64,000 nt of DNA from Doryteuthis pealeii. Its lineage: Eukaryota > Mollusca > Cephalopoda > Myopsida > Loliginidae. The position numbers and the translations under genes are program-made. Positions 1 through 10,977 of this stretch are shown piece after piece. The stretch is from positions 98,202,766-98,266,765 of the forward strand of contig CM042138.1 in assembly GCA_023376005.1 (NCBI GenBank), given 5' to 3'. The notes under the pieces are model-generated. The model was not told the origin of the DNA. It worked only from the letters and a program-made list of their open reading frames with translations, and did not search any database. Position 1 is the stretch's first letter. Each line of letters starts with the position of its first letter.

Positions 1-2080
1 AACTGCAAAAGTCCACTGACAAAGTCTTTCCATTTGCAACAATATTACAGCAGTCTTCAATCAATCCGCCAAAGTTCACTCGTTTCTTGTCCAATGTTTG
101 TCTCTGTTCTCGTTAGGAAGATCAAACACAACTTACCGCGGTGTGGGAAGGTAGGCCTTAAATATTCAGTAACTGCACTCACAAAGAATTTGCATCCCGG
201 CCAATTACGCTTAGCGCTGCCCAACATGTGTGAAATTTACATACGCGTCAACAAGAGTGAATAGTCTAAGCCGCAACTCATGATCAGGAGGTTGTGAGTT
301 CAGTCTCTGTAGTCACTCCTACATATACAATTTTAATGTGTCTAATGTGGCATAACTTAAGTTACCAATATTTTTTATAAGTTGTTAAAGATCATTGTTT
401 ACATTATAAATAAAAAGTCATCTCATTGACTTTTTTTTCATCAGTAGCCAAGCTCATCTTGCAAGTAATGAATTCAAAATTCAAAAATGAATTCCAGATT
501 GTTTCAAGGTAACCCAATCTAGCAACCGTGAGCGTAACGGCATGGGGAGATTATTGCCATTTAAAACTCCAAAGTTAGAAAAATAAGTAACACATTATCT
601 CCCTTGAGTCAGTTACGAATTAGAGTGGTCTCCCTTTAGTGTAGTCCCGATGTAATCCATTTCATGGTGATTAACAATTGTTTAATTTTAATATTGCCAG
701 CACGTGGCGATTAATATTAACAAATAATCATTAAGAAAAAAAAAAGAAAAAAAGTAATTATGACCCCGATACTTTTATCTCCTCTCCAAATTAAGCAATT
801 AATAGTCGTGTTAGAAAACTCTGGTGACAAGTCCCTCCAGGTGTGTATGTATACAATTACATGTGTTCACGAATTGTCTATTTATTGTTCGTTGTAGTAG
901 GAGAAAGTGGTTGAAGATGAAGTATGGTCTATTTTTGTTTTGTGTGTGGTTGTTTTTTCTTAAGTAAATATCGTTATTAAGATCTTTTTTCTATTATTGA
1001 AGCTTGCGTTTTTAAAAAAAATCTGTATTGATAAAGTGTTATTTCATCGTGTTGTTCAGTGTACGAAACAATAACAAAGAAACATCTATATGTATGTACA
1101 GTAATTGGCAATTAGTTTGTTATTGTTTGTGTTTCTTTTTAACGGTGTTTTAATTAGAGATGTATGTGTTTTACTCAACTGATATATTTTCTTAAATTCA
1201 ATGTAAATATCAAAATAAAGCCGGAAGAAAAAGACATATCTTTATTTTTAAAAATTGCGGGAAAAGTAAATAAGTAGGAACCTCTTAGCACGTTCCGTAC
1301 GATCTAGTCACACATGTATTATTTGATGTACTATAAATCTTTTTATTTATTTGATAAATAATTCAGTAAGTATTAAGTATATGTACCACTAAAAAATAGA
1401 ATCTAGTTTGAATGAAGTGTTGCTTTATAAATATCCAGTAGTAGTAGTCGTTCGATAACTATTTTCGTTGTCAGCTAAAACAAAACAAAAACTTACTTTT
1501 TGCATTAAAAGATATTTCATCTTTTATGGTTTGGTTCATTTATTTCCATAAGTCTGACTGAAAAAAAAAATCAGATACAAGTTTAGATTCTCCTTCGTGG
1601 TCTTACTACAAAAATAAACTGAGATCGAAAGTCCATCTTTTTCGAAACTATTCTCTTCCTATTTTCTTCTCACGTTCCGTTCATATATACATTTAAGAAA
1701 AGTCAACAAATACATCAGCCAAAGCATTGTGCTAAAAACAAAAAAAGATGGAGACAATAGTTTTAAAAATATATGAAATTTGAAAAAAAAGAAGAAAAAA
1801 GAAATTATTTCTTTAAACTTCTAAAAACACGAGAAATAGATGACTAAAAAATAGACACTTCCAGAACAGAGAAAAACAATAACAAAAAGTAAAAATTGCA
1901 GTCCGTGTTTTTGTTTGTTTGTTTGCCGATAGCGATTTGGATTTTATTATCTCATTCTTCTCCAAATATACTCTTCAGTTAATTAGGTTTAATTTAAAAT
2001 TGTCGAATATTTAACTAGACTTAATATAAAACTTAAAAAATACTTAACAACATCAAGTCAACATTGACCATCATTATTCA
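1..2080. other. AT-rich intergenic stretch without a recognisable gene
   Basis: No coding exon is recognised on either strand. The sequence is AT-rich with many short A and T runs. A relatively CpG-rich patch lies at about 120-260. On the minus strand it would end an exon at a good donor (CCGCG|GTAAGT, at about 130-140). It may therefore be the edge of an upstream minus-strand gene, but no recognisable peptide supports this. Confidence 0.5.
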
Positions 2081-2085
2081 ATACA

Positions 2086-2096
2086 AACATGGCGGC
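2086..2096 (+). promoter_or_regulatory. YY1-like core-promoter motif (AANATGGCGGC)
   Basis: The bases AACATGGCGGC match the known AANATGGCGGC motif found just downstream of transcription starts in many animal genes. The next 40 bases are unusually CG-rich for this window. The in-frame ATG reads only 13 codons before TAG, and a GTATGT donor lies at about 2120, so a 5' UTR exon is more plausible than a protein start. It could belong to the GLYATL gene 7 kb downstream, but nothing in the sequence proves the link. Confidence 0.25.
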
Positions 2097-2733
2097 AGAT
2101 TCGCTCGCCCACTTTCGGATTCGTATGTAGTCAGTTTTCTTCGGGTTAAAAGGTGTGTTTCAATCTCTTTTGAGTTGGTATAATAACATGTATTTCTTTA
2201 GGGTTTGTAATATTAATTAATCAGCAAAAAGGAATGTTCTTCTAACCTTAATTTCCTGCAAAACAAATGCGGTGATAGACGCGATCGGTGATCGTTTTTT
2301 TTGTAGCTCAGTAAAGTTTTAAGGGTTGGTTAACATATGACAATTAATTAAAAGTAGATTTCGCCGCTTTTATGGTCAGTGAGTATAAATCTACCAACCT
2401 CTTTAGTCTTTAGAGTTAGTAATATTGCTAAAATACAGATTTAGTGTTTTTCTAATGCTAGTTACTAACTTTAGTAAAATAATATTTTTAAAGATTTTTT
2501 TTCTTTTTCATTTGAATTTCAAATAGTTTTTAAGTTTGAATTTTTCGAGTTTAACTATTTCTCTTTTCTTTGTTTTTCAACATCTGGGATAGTCTAAAAA
2601 TTCCCGCAACACTAAACATATTGTATCTCCCATTTCTTGCTTTAATCTAACCCTCTCACTACCAGTTGCCAACATCTTTAGAACCTCGACTCCTTCATTC
2701 ATAGAATTAACCCACTTAGCATGTGCAATAAAT

Positions 2734-2737
<4 letters not shown>

Positions 2738-2780
<43 letters not shown>
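2738..2780. repeat. (TA)n microsatellite
   Basis: Uninterrupted TA dinucleotide tract of about 43 bases. It produces a spurious open frame on the minus strand (poly Ile-Tyr). Confidence 0.95.
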
Positions 2781-2782
<2 letters not shown>

Positions 2783-3020
2783 GTGAGGGGAAACAGCATA
2801 CTAAACCCTGCAAGACTGTTGTTCTGTATCCTTTCCATCTGTGACTATCACTCTTCAAATATAGAGACACAAAATGGAAAAAGTGTTTAATGTTGTGGAA
2901 ATGTACAAAATATTGAACCAAACATTCAACATAAAAATCTTTAAATACAGCATGATTAATTAATATGTCAAATGAAATGTAGGGAAATATACAGGGGGAA
3001 GTATATGTCATGCTGTCATT

Positions 3021-3259
3021 TGCCATAGGTCTCAGTCGGTAGAGTGTCTGACTAAGAACCAAAAGGTTCCCGGTTCGATACCGGCCCTTGCCAAGTCAGC
3101 GTATGAGTAGCATAGGAATCTGTGCTGTAAAGTGAGGAGCTGATGGTAGGTGTGCCGCTCCGCCCCAGACAATCTCCTTGTGAATTGCTAGTGAAAAGGG
3201 AATAGACTCCCTCGCTGTATAGCTGATACCGACTTTAGGCCACCCCAACAACTTACAGT
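3021..3259 (+). mobile_element. SINE-A copy (tRNA-derived)
   Basis: The tRNA-like head has an A-box (CTCAGTCGGTAGAG) and a B-box (GGTTCGATACC). A shared body follows (GTATGAGTAGCA...GAGCTGATGGTAGGTGTG...) and then the 3' end CCGACTTTAGGCCACCCC. The same roughly 250-bp unit occurs about 13 times in the window in both orientations, so this is a retroposon and not a tRNA gene. Confidence 0.9.
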
Positions 3260-3487
3260 AATCAGTCTGTTTTTATTTCTTGATATTAATATCAGATTTC
3301 AGATATTAGTGTTCAATAAACACTAATAACTGAAACCTGTTCCTCTTTTGACCCCCCCCCTAAACACCACATCTACTGACCCGCTTCTGATACCCAAGCA
3401 TTTCCACCCCCCTCCCTTGTTTGATGCTTGCCCTTAACTAACACTAACCTACATTAACATGAAAACATTAAAATATTATTAATAGGG

Positions 3488-3720
3488 AGGTGCGTGGTGT
3501 ACTGGTCAGGAAATGGACTCATTGACCCGAGTTTAAATCCTGGATGAAGCTACAGTTCAAATAGTGCTAATACTCTTAGGAAAGGTATGAATCCAACTAT
3601 TCTCCCTCCAGCTATGGGTAAATAGTAGGGCAGACTGGGCTCTTTAACCTTGGTTAGGCAACCAGTCTAGGAGATGGAAAACTCTGAATTCAGACCTCTT
3701 AAATCTCCGCTTGGGGTGGT
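3488..3720 (+). mobile_element. SINE-B copy (second tRNA-derived family)
   Basis: Head GTGCGTGGTGTACTGGTCAGG is an A-box region like that of a tRNA. It is followed by a B-box-like stretch and the family body with TATGGGTAAATAGTAGGGCAG and CTTTAACCTTGG. The family occurs about 15 times in the window. Confidence 0.85.
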
Positions 3721-4466
3721 CACTACTAGAATAGGCTACTTAGTAATCTATTTCAATTTATTCAAAAAAAAAATCTTTATTAGTTTTAGGTTGGTTACTT
3801 GAAGCCATATAATTACCTGTGAATTATTAGTATTAGATAAGAATACTTGAAACCTTATAACTGTAAATATATTATTTGTATTAATAGTTACTTGAAGCTA
3901 TAATCTTTAAAAAAATGGTTATTTTTTATTTATTTGAAACCATATAATTTCTTCCACCAAAAAAAATTGGCATTAAATAACCTAACAAGGGTTGACATGT
4001 CATAAAACCAACCAACCAATCAACTAACTATTTTGTTATTCTGATATGGTTATCATGATGGTTACAATAGGTATTTACCCAAATCGTTTGCCACAGGTAA
4101 GATGCGACACAAGGTTACAAGGATTGAACTCATAATTCAATAGGAATAGATATGTGAGATGCCCCTTACTTGCAACCTTGTATCACATCCTAACGTGGCA
4201 AACGGGTTGGGTAAATTACTTGAATTTTAATTTAAACTGGGGCGATGATTGTCACAAGGGGGGTGGGTTGTTGTAGGGTGTATTCTTTTCTGGATTCAGC
4301 AATTATTCTTCAGACTAGTTCTTAAAATATATCTCATTTAAGAAAGATGTCTCAAATTACATTCTAAATAAAAAAACAATGAATATTTATTACCAATTCC
4401 TCACCTGCAAGTCAGTCAAATTCAGTATGAAATGTCTTTTGAGCTTCACCAAAATAGTGATTTACC

Positions 4467-4780
4467 TTATTATAATGGAGATTATGTGCTTGTCTGACTG
4501 TAACCAAAACAACATCACCACCAACATCGCAATTCCCTTAGTTATTTACGGTATATTCTCATTGGTTATCAAATAATCATTATTTAATCTTAATTAGCAT
4601 CATATGTTTTAACAATGTCTCTATTAAGGTCGAACTGAGATAGATTTGCCTCAAAACCAACAATAGTATTAATTTGTTTAAAATCCTGCAATGCGTGTTA
4701 TATATCATTAAAAAATAAATGTCTACATGGTATATGGTGTGGATAATTTGCATACTGGTTTTAACAAAGATAATAATGTT
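4467..4780 (+). mobile_element. Diverged Helitron-1 5' fragment
   Basis: TTATTATAATGGAGATTATG, then CTGACTGTAACC and CAATTCCCTTAGTTATT, follow in order the 5' end of the Helitron-1 family (seen at 11724-12327, 15949-16576 and 57926-58846). Similarity fades after about 4600 and no clear CTAG terminus was identified, so the 3' limit is approximate. Confidence 0.55.
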
Positions 4781-4835
4781 TACTAGATAATAACTCGCAT
4801 ATATTTAAAGTATTTTTTCTGCAAAAAACAGTGAC

Positions 4836-5353
4836 AACCGGGAAGAGACCAATTGACTACCTAGGAATAGACTGGTTGACAAATTGGAAAGACAATTGAT
4901 GGTGAGGAGAGACCACAAAAGGAAGCACGGTTGGGTCAGCAACCCGATGTGTGGATTTCATAATAACGCTATAGACAAATACATGATTAAACACCCCCAG
5001 GGGATTCCGAGAGGGGGTGGGAGAAAGAGATCCCCATTAGGACAGACAATACGGAAATGAACCAAGCTTTGTACTCACGGACAACGATTATGATATGCCC
5101 ATGTGGAAAGAAATGCAAAAATATGTGCGTCTTAAACATCCATCAGGCTCGTATGAAGTGTCAGGGGGAAACTAACCAGATGCAGCGCACAGAAATTTCT
5201 CCCGGTGAGACACCGGAGGTGCAGGGCCAGGAAGCCCACCACAGCGCCCATACCCTCCAAGCTGAGGCTCAAAATCCACCTGACACATCTAGTACATTGG
5301 GAAAAAAAAAGATTAAATGGCCAGCAGCCGTGGACAGGACTTGGCATGATTAA
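4836..5353 (+). mobile_element. 5' fragment of a non-LTR retrotransposon with zinc-finger-like N-terminus
   Basis: The open frame 5057-5353 (98 codons) begins near a CPCGKKCKN...CVLNIHQARMKC motif, a C2HC/C2H2-like knuckle. It ends with KKIKWPAAVDRTWHD. Both motifs are typical of the segment preceding the endonuclease/reverse transcriptase in animal LINE polyproteins. The frame stops after about 100 residues and no reverse transcriptase follows, so the copy is dead. The upstream 200 bases look like LINE 5' UTR. The family name cannot be given from sequence alone. Confidence 0.6.
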
Positions 5354-6262
5354 CAACATCAAAGATCATTGTAATCCGTTCTAAGAAAAGTGTTACTGTC
5401 CACGTATTCTGTTTAAATAGAATGTGCCACGCATTTGATTGCATGTTAGCGCCAGCCAATCAGATGGGCGGGATTAGAATTTTACAATCGTCCAAAAGAA
5501 TAAAAAGTCTTTTAGCGTCTAATGTTGGTGAGGGCATCGGAGATTGATCATCTCTGATAGGGTCAGCATGTGTGAGGGAAGTCTGATATTGGAAGACCCG
5601 AAACTTCCCAATGACCCATGCAGATAACATCACTGACGACAACCACCAGCGCCCCAAATGTAGGAGCGGATATTTAAAGGTGTTATTATTGATTTCTAAT
5701 ATTGTTTTATTCTCAAGCGTATTAAAAGCAATCCTAGGAATGATTTTATATTGAAATCAATTTGAATAAAGTAAGAATAAGTGTAATCTTTTTTGTGTTC
5801 TTATTTGATTTCATTAGTCTTTCTAAATCAGTATAATATTTAACTATATTAAAACTTAAATAGTTATGACCAGAGGGAACATATTTTTGTTAGCATTCAT
5901 TAATAAATTCATAAATGTAGATTCTTTGGCTTATTTCTTTTCAGCTTCACTGAAATATAACTTTTATGAATGGTTCTAGTATATCTTGATAGTACAGGGT
6001 TTGACAGACTGATCTCTCAAGTTTGAAATATAGATAAAAACCTAGGAAACCACTTTTTTTCCTCCTCATCTGTGACATGTGAGAAAGAAAGGCTGTACCA
6101 AACAAATTATATCCAGAATGAATAACAAACAATGACAAATCTAAACTACAATGACTTGTGGTCAAGTCACGCTGAAAGCATCATTTCCCACTAACTCACC
6201 AAAGTTGAGCAGCGATGAGCCAGCTCAGTACTTAAATGGGTAACCGTCTATTACCATAAGGG

Positions 6263-6914
6263 GGCTAAACTTGCAAATCGGTCGGAAAATTAGGGTGACC
6301 CAAAAAACAGAACCCACAAATTTTGTAATAAAACTGTAAATTTTAACTAGGGGGGTTTAAGGTTAGGGTTTAGGGTTAATTTAATGGGAAAATAAATAAA
6401 TAATTTGGGTTCTGTTTTTTCTGGGTCCATCTGTATACAGGGTGACCCAGAAAAAAACAGAACCTACACATTTTGTAATAAAACTGTTAATTTTAACTAG
6501 GGGGTTTACGGTTAGGGTTTAGGGTTAATTTAATGGGAAAATAAATAATTTGGGTTCTGTTTTTTCTGGGTCCATCTGTATACAGGGTGACCCAGACAAA
6601 AACAGAACCTACACATTTTGTAATAAAACTGTTAATTTTAACTAGGGGGGTTTACAGTTAGGGTTTAGGGTTAATTTAATGGGAAAATAAATAAATAATT
6701 TGGGTTCTGTTTTTCTGGGTCCATCTGTATACAGGGTGACCCAGAAAAAAACTGAACCCACACATTTTGTAATAAAACTGTTAATTTTAACTAGGGGTGT
6801 TTAGGGTTGGGGTTTAGGGTTTAGTTTAATGGGAAAATAAATAATTTGGGTTCTGTTTTTTCTGGGTCACCCTGTAATATGTTTTAATTTTCCAACTGAT
6901 TTGCAAGTTTAGCC
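6263..6914. mobile_element. GGCTAAAC foldback MITE with four internal tandem units
   Basis: Terminal inverted repeats GGCTAAACTTGCAAAT / ATTTGCAAGTTTAGCC are flanked by CATAAGGG and CATAAGGA, an 8-bp target duplication with one mismatch. The interior holds four head-to-tail units starting at about 6290, 6438, 6583 and 6732 (periods 145-149). Each runs from GGGTGACCCAGAAAA to TTTTCTGGGTC and carries a TTTAGGGTTAGGGTTTAGGG-like core. Single-unit copies of the element lie at 25654-25879 and about 31214-31409. Confidence 0.85.
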
Positions 6915-7189
6915 CATAAGGACCATACGCAACATGAGTTCTGTGTGCCAGGCTAAGCAAACCTTTGTAAATAACAACTTGAAATAGACTCTTCTTCAAA
7001 ATCAGAGAATTTTTGACAGCTCTGTACATAATTATGTTTTTTTAAATTTTGGTTTTATAAACATTTTGTTGTCTCGGATTCCTGGCCTTATTTACGCTAT
7101 GTTTTGCCTTTATGGTGACAGGCATAAACATGGCAAAACTTAGATATTTACAATGCAGTCTTTGTCGCTTTTTATTTAAGGGCAATGAA

Positions 7190-7415
7190 GAGGTACTCCA
7201 CACTTGACAGACCTCCAAAATTGAAACTTCACCATTAGATGCTGTTTAACTTCATACCCAGGACACTAAGACCCTCAGCCACTGCCTTCTCTAAAAAGGT
7301 TGGAGGTTTGCCATAAGGGCAATAGGGTTGGGCCAATCATATAGGTGCTAGGGCTTCACATGACCAGCCAATTGATCAAAGGGGGTCTCTCCGACCACCC
7401 GTCTGGCCCAAGTCA
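7190..7415 (-). repeat. Family D dispersed repeat, 5'-truncated
   Basis: Reverse complement of part of the unit seen most fully at 17944-18515, with the words CCTCCAAAATTGAAACTTCACC, CATACCCAGGACACTAAGACC and GCCATAAGGGCAATAGGGTTGGG in order. No coding potential is seen. Confidence 0.75.
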
Positions 7416-7569
7416 GAGTCAAAGTGCTGAATATGGATTCCTCAACCACCAGGATTGTCTTTTGGCATTACGGGTTGCCACACACAGCCAACAAATGGGT
7501 TCCATTAATTTCTATTTTAAACCAGGGTCTCTTTTTCACAATTTGTCAATCTATAATAGGATATTTGCC

Positions 7570-8035
7570 AGTTTTATCTTTAATGTTACACAAATCGTTA
7601 GCGAGTGTAGTGGTATTCATATACCTTCTGTTGGAGAAGATAGTTTCATGGTTGTAGTAACACATTTTCCATTCTGTTTCAGCTACACCAACATATACTT
7701 TTTAATGTTAAAATTTAAAAACAAAAGTATTTTACATCAACATCCAGTGAAGTCATAAAATTTTGCATCACCCTCTGAAGATTTCCCCACAAACTTTTAT
7801 CTTTAATTTATAGACATGGTTAATGAGTGTAGTGATATGTGTATACCTTCTGTTGGAGAAGAAGTTTTATGATTGTAGTAACACTTTTTCCATCCTGTTT
7901 CAGCTGCACCAACATATATTTTTTTAATATCAAAAATAAAAACAGCATTAAATCAGAATATGAATTTTAATTTTATGCCATCATCCAGTGAAGTCATATA
8001 ATTTCTCACCACCCTCTGTAGATTGCCCCACTGGC
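7570..8035. repeat. Two-copy direct repeat of about 230 bp
   Basis: A first unit (about 7570-7795) and a second (about 7796-8035) share, in order, TTTTATCTTTAAT, TATACCTTCTGTTGGAGAAG, TGTAGTAACAC, CTGTTTCAGCT, ACCAACATATA and CATCCAGTGAAGTCATA. The copies differ by point changes and small indels, so the duplication is not recent. The open frames across it are not conserved between copies. Confidence 0.85.
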
Positions 8036-8155
8036 ATGAAACTTTGGGTAATGGAGGATCAGGGAAGTGATACTGTAAGTCTAATGATCTTATAATAAGA
8101 ATAATTTTGAGAGAAATAAATGGCAACAAAAATAATTAAAAGATTTTTGTATATA

Positions 8156-8708
8156 CGAGGGTGAGTCAAAATGTAATGTCATTTTGTTTAGGACAGGTAT
8201 AATTACCAACACAGGAACATGTATCATACATCGAAATGAAGCTGGTCCTCTGTGGATTACATCCCTACTTCTCCACATAGTCACCGTTTCTCTCAATAGC
8301 AATGTTCCACCTTCGAATGAGAAGCATGTATCCCTGTCCTGTAAAATTCTGTTGACTGTTCTTTGAGCCAATTCTTCACTACATATTTCACTTCTTCAAC
8401 ACTGGAAATAATGTTTGCCTCTCAAACCTGCTTTCATGGGGCCGAAGAGATGATAGTCTGAAGGCACTAAATCTGGTGAGTATGGAGGATGCTATAAAGT
8501 GTCCACCCAAATGATGTGTTTTCTCTCTTGTCCTGATGCTTGTATGTGGTCGAGCATTGTCATGCAGAAGGAGGACATTGTTGATTAGCAAATTGGGTTT
8601 TACTTGTCGGATTGTCTGGGCCTCGTTAAGGTTTCAAAGTAGGCCTTAGTTTTATGAATAAAAAAAACTTGACATGAAATAAAGAAAATAGCATTACTTT
8701 TTGACTTG

Positions 8709-8714
<6 letters not shown>
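8156..8714 (-). mobile_element. Internally deleted mariner, 559 bp
   Basis: TA dinucleotides flank inverted termini CGAGGGTGAGTCAAAATG / ACTTTTTGACTTGCTCTCA. The minus strand keeps only the C-terminal part of a mariner transposase, including the second catalytic aspartate motif region LLHDNARPHT, with frameshifts. The N-terminal two-thirds is missing. The copy at 20991-21550 has the same deletion and nearly the same length. Confidence 0.88.

Positions 8715-8755
<41 letters not shown>
8715..8755. repeat. (TA)n microsatellite
   Basis: TA tract directly between the deleted mariner and the foldback that follows. A second TA tract lies at about 9080-9101, followed by a GAGA-rich stretch. Confidence 0.9.
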
Positions 8756-9020
8756 TGGAGGATATGTGCTTAATTGAAGTCATACCTAATTTTGAGAATT
8801 AATTAGTTAATAATTAATGAATTTAGGCATGTTCAAATGTAAGGCTAAACAAATCGAGAAAATGTCAATCCCTGAATGTACATTTCGACCTATTCAGGGA
8901 TTGACATTTTCTCGATTTGTTTAGCCTTACATTTGAACATATATGCCCGCCTAAATTCATTAATTATTAACTAATTAATTTCAAAATTAGGTATGACTTC
9001 AATTAAGCACATATCCTCCA
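8756..9020. mobile_element. 265-bp foldback element
   Basis: A near-perfect palindrome. The left end TGGAGGATATGTGCTTAATT is mirrored by AATTAAGCACATATCCTCCA, and the arms run inward to GTCAATCCCTGAAT / ATTCAGGGATTGAC around a loop of about 15 bases near 8880. There is no coding sequence. A single transcript would fold into a hairpin of about 120 bp. No clear target duplication was found. Confidence 0.85.
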
Positions 9021-9299
9021 AAAACTGTTGGCTTAAAGCCATATAAAAATAAGCACATTTGTTTGTTTACTTAACCTCATATATATATATATATATATAT
9101 ATTGAGAGAGAGAAAGAGAGAATGAGGCTAAATCTCAAGGATTACCAGATTTAGGAAATATCTTGGGATAACCAGATTGAGCAAAATGTATGGATCAAAA
9201 CAATAAAGATAAAGATACTAGTCTGAATGACTTATAATGTGATGAAATTGTTTCCTTTCAGAATTTCACATAACATTAATTCATTTTTTTAAATTTTAG

Positions 9300-9413
9300 A
9301 TGCGGAGTGCACTTCTCACAGAAGTCCAGTATGGTTTAGGGGGACTCAAAGTTTGGGTTGATGGCTGGCCAGAGTTTAATACAGTTGTCTTCAAACGTTC
9401 TTGGCCACAATCC
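9300..9413 (+). CDS. Glycine N-acyltransferase-like protein, exon 1 of the four recognised
   Basis: This is the first recognisable exon of a GLYAT/GLYATL-type acyltransferase, which transfers an acyl group from acyl-CoA to glycine or another amino acceptor. It gives 38 codons, with acceptor TTTTAG before the ATG and donor TCC|GTAAGT, ending in phase 0. The peptide contains GLGGLKVWVDGWPEFNTVV, matching the family's conserved N-terminal 'VD.WP.FNTV' segment. The ATG is the first codon after an acceptor-like site. Family members are usually about 290-300 residues against 250 recovered here, so this Met may be internal and another exon of roughly 30-40 codons probably lies upstream. I could not find that exon. 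Confidence 0.83.
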
Positions 9414-9594
9414 GTAAGTTTCTTTTGAATTTTCATGTTTTTTTTTTTATTGTTTTGTCATGTGCTTGCCGACTGCTCAAAATCTTTTATCAAGAATAGC
9501 CGACTTTTTTTATATCTAAAACAAAATTTGATTTTCCAAAATTTATTTGTTGTGTTTATATCTCAAGAATTTATCCTTTTTTTTGCATACATAT

Positions 9595-9842
9595 TTAACT
9601 CTTTGCCTACTTTAAGTTGCTTTCAGTGGCTCTCCCACAATTGCGATCCTACTGTAAACTGCTGGAAGTGGCTCTAGCACGTGTCACTTGTATAAACTGT
9701 AAAATCTCTATGTGAACACCCCCTGCCATCTTTTTTTATTGCCTGTGAACCAACTCTGAGATTGCAATAGGGAACCATGCAGGTAAAAAATACCAAGAAA
9801 ATTTGATACAGCCACTGGGGAAATTTGGTAGGCAAAGAGTTA
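9595..9842. mobile_element. piggyBac-like MITE (TTAA-flanked)
   Basis: TTAA|CTCTTTGCCTAC and GTAGGCAAAGAG|TTAA form inverted termini with TTAA on both sides, the duplication characteristic of piggyBac transposition. It is 248 bp and non-coding, and lies in GLYATL intron 1. Related copies are at 43184-43712 and 54476-54719. Confidence 0.75.
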
Positions 9843-10361
9843 AAAACAACATTGGTGAATGACCTGAGTAAAATTGCTTTCCCATTTTGATTTCAAAAAC
9901 CCTATAAATGTTGGCCTTCATTCATTATAAAAAATAAGTGCAAAATAATTGAATCTGGTGTCATTTCAAATTATAGAACCATCAAACAAAGACCCGTTTT
10001 TTTTTTGAAAATATCTCCATTCTTAACGAAACTAATGCTGAAGGATTACAATATCCATTATTTTAAATAACTCAATTTCAACTACATTGTGTTCATGCAC
10101 ATTCATACATATATGTTCCTTACATGCAATAATTATATATGCATATATCTTTAGAATTTTCTCCTGTGGTCATTTATTAGCATGCATTTGAATACATTTT
10201 TTTGTAATAGCAGGCATAATCTTTTTATATTCAGTAAAATGATGTGATTGTGATCAGATAAATATGATGAAGATGTTACTGCTGAATCATGTGATCAACT
10301 AAGTGCATGTCAACAGGTGTTGATGTGGAATTGACTGCAAAACTCATTCATATTAAACAAT

Positions 10362-10613
10362 CAGTAAGTCGTCGGGGTGGCCTAAAGTTGGTAATCAGCC
10401 AGACAGCAAAGGAATCTATCCTCTTTTCACTAGCGCTAGACCAAGGAGATTGTTTTTGGGCATCTGAGGTGGAGCGCCACACCTACCATCAGCTCCTTAC
10501 TTTACCGCACATATCCCTGTGCTACTCATACGCTGAGTTGGCAAGGGCCAGTATCGAACTAGGAACCTTGTGACTCCTTGTCAAACACTCTACCGACCAA
10601 GCTTAACCGGCCT
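10362..10613 (-). mobile_element. SINE-A copy
   Basis: Reverse complement of the SINE-A consensus, from the GTAAGTCGTCGGGGTGGCC tail to the GGTTAAG head, in GLYATL intron 1. Confidence 0.88.
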
Positions 10614-10626
10614 ATATCAGTAAGCA

Positions 10627-10883
10627 GATATAAAGTTCAAATCCTTGGTGTGGTAATTGCATTTCACTTAGCGCTAATACCCTTGGGAAATGTATGAATC
10701 CTACTCTCCCTCCAGCTATGGATAAATAGTAGGGCAGACTGGGCTCTTCAGCCTTGGTTAGGCAACCGGTCTAGGAGAAGGAAAACTCTGAATTCAAAAC
10801 CTGTTGAACTCCGCTTAAGAAATTGACCTTGTGTCACATCCGGCTCGTGCGGAGGGGTTGGTAAATATATATATATATATATA
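10627..10883 (+). mobile_element. SINE-B copy, 5'-truncated, with (TA)n tail
   Basis: Starts inside the tRNA-like head (GTTCAAATCCTTGG) and runs to GGGGTTGGTAAATATATATA. The TA tail grows directly from the SINE 3' end, suggesting that some TA microsatellites here originate from SINE-B tails. Confidence 0.85.
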
Positions 10884-10977
10884 AGTAAGCAAATCATAAA
10901 GAACATTTAGATGTTTCTTTATAAGGGTTATTAGCATCATTAAGTGCTGCAAGTTGTTGCATGTGGTGACAACTATA

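Noticed and set aside
2577..3062. 161-residue minus-strand open frame
   Set aside because: Runs through a (TA)n tract and into a SINE-A; no domain.
6290..6877. CRISPR-like array
   Set aside because: Units of about 147 bp are contiguous with no unique spacers, in an animal genome.
6263..6914. Telomere or interstitial telomeric repeat
   Set aside because: The TTAGGG-like words are irregular and confined to the core of a MITE with inverted ends and a target duplication.
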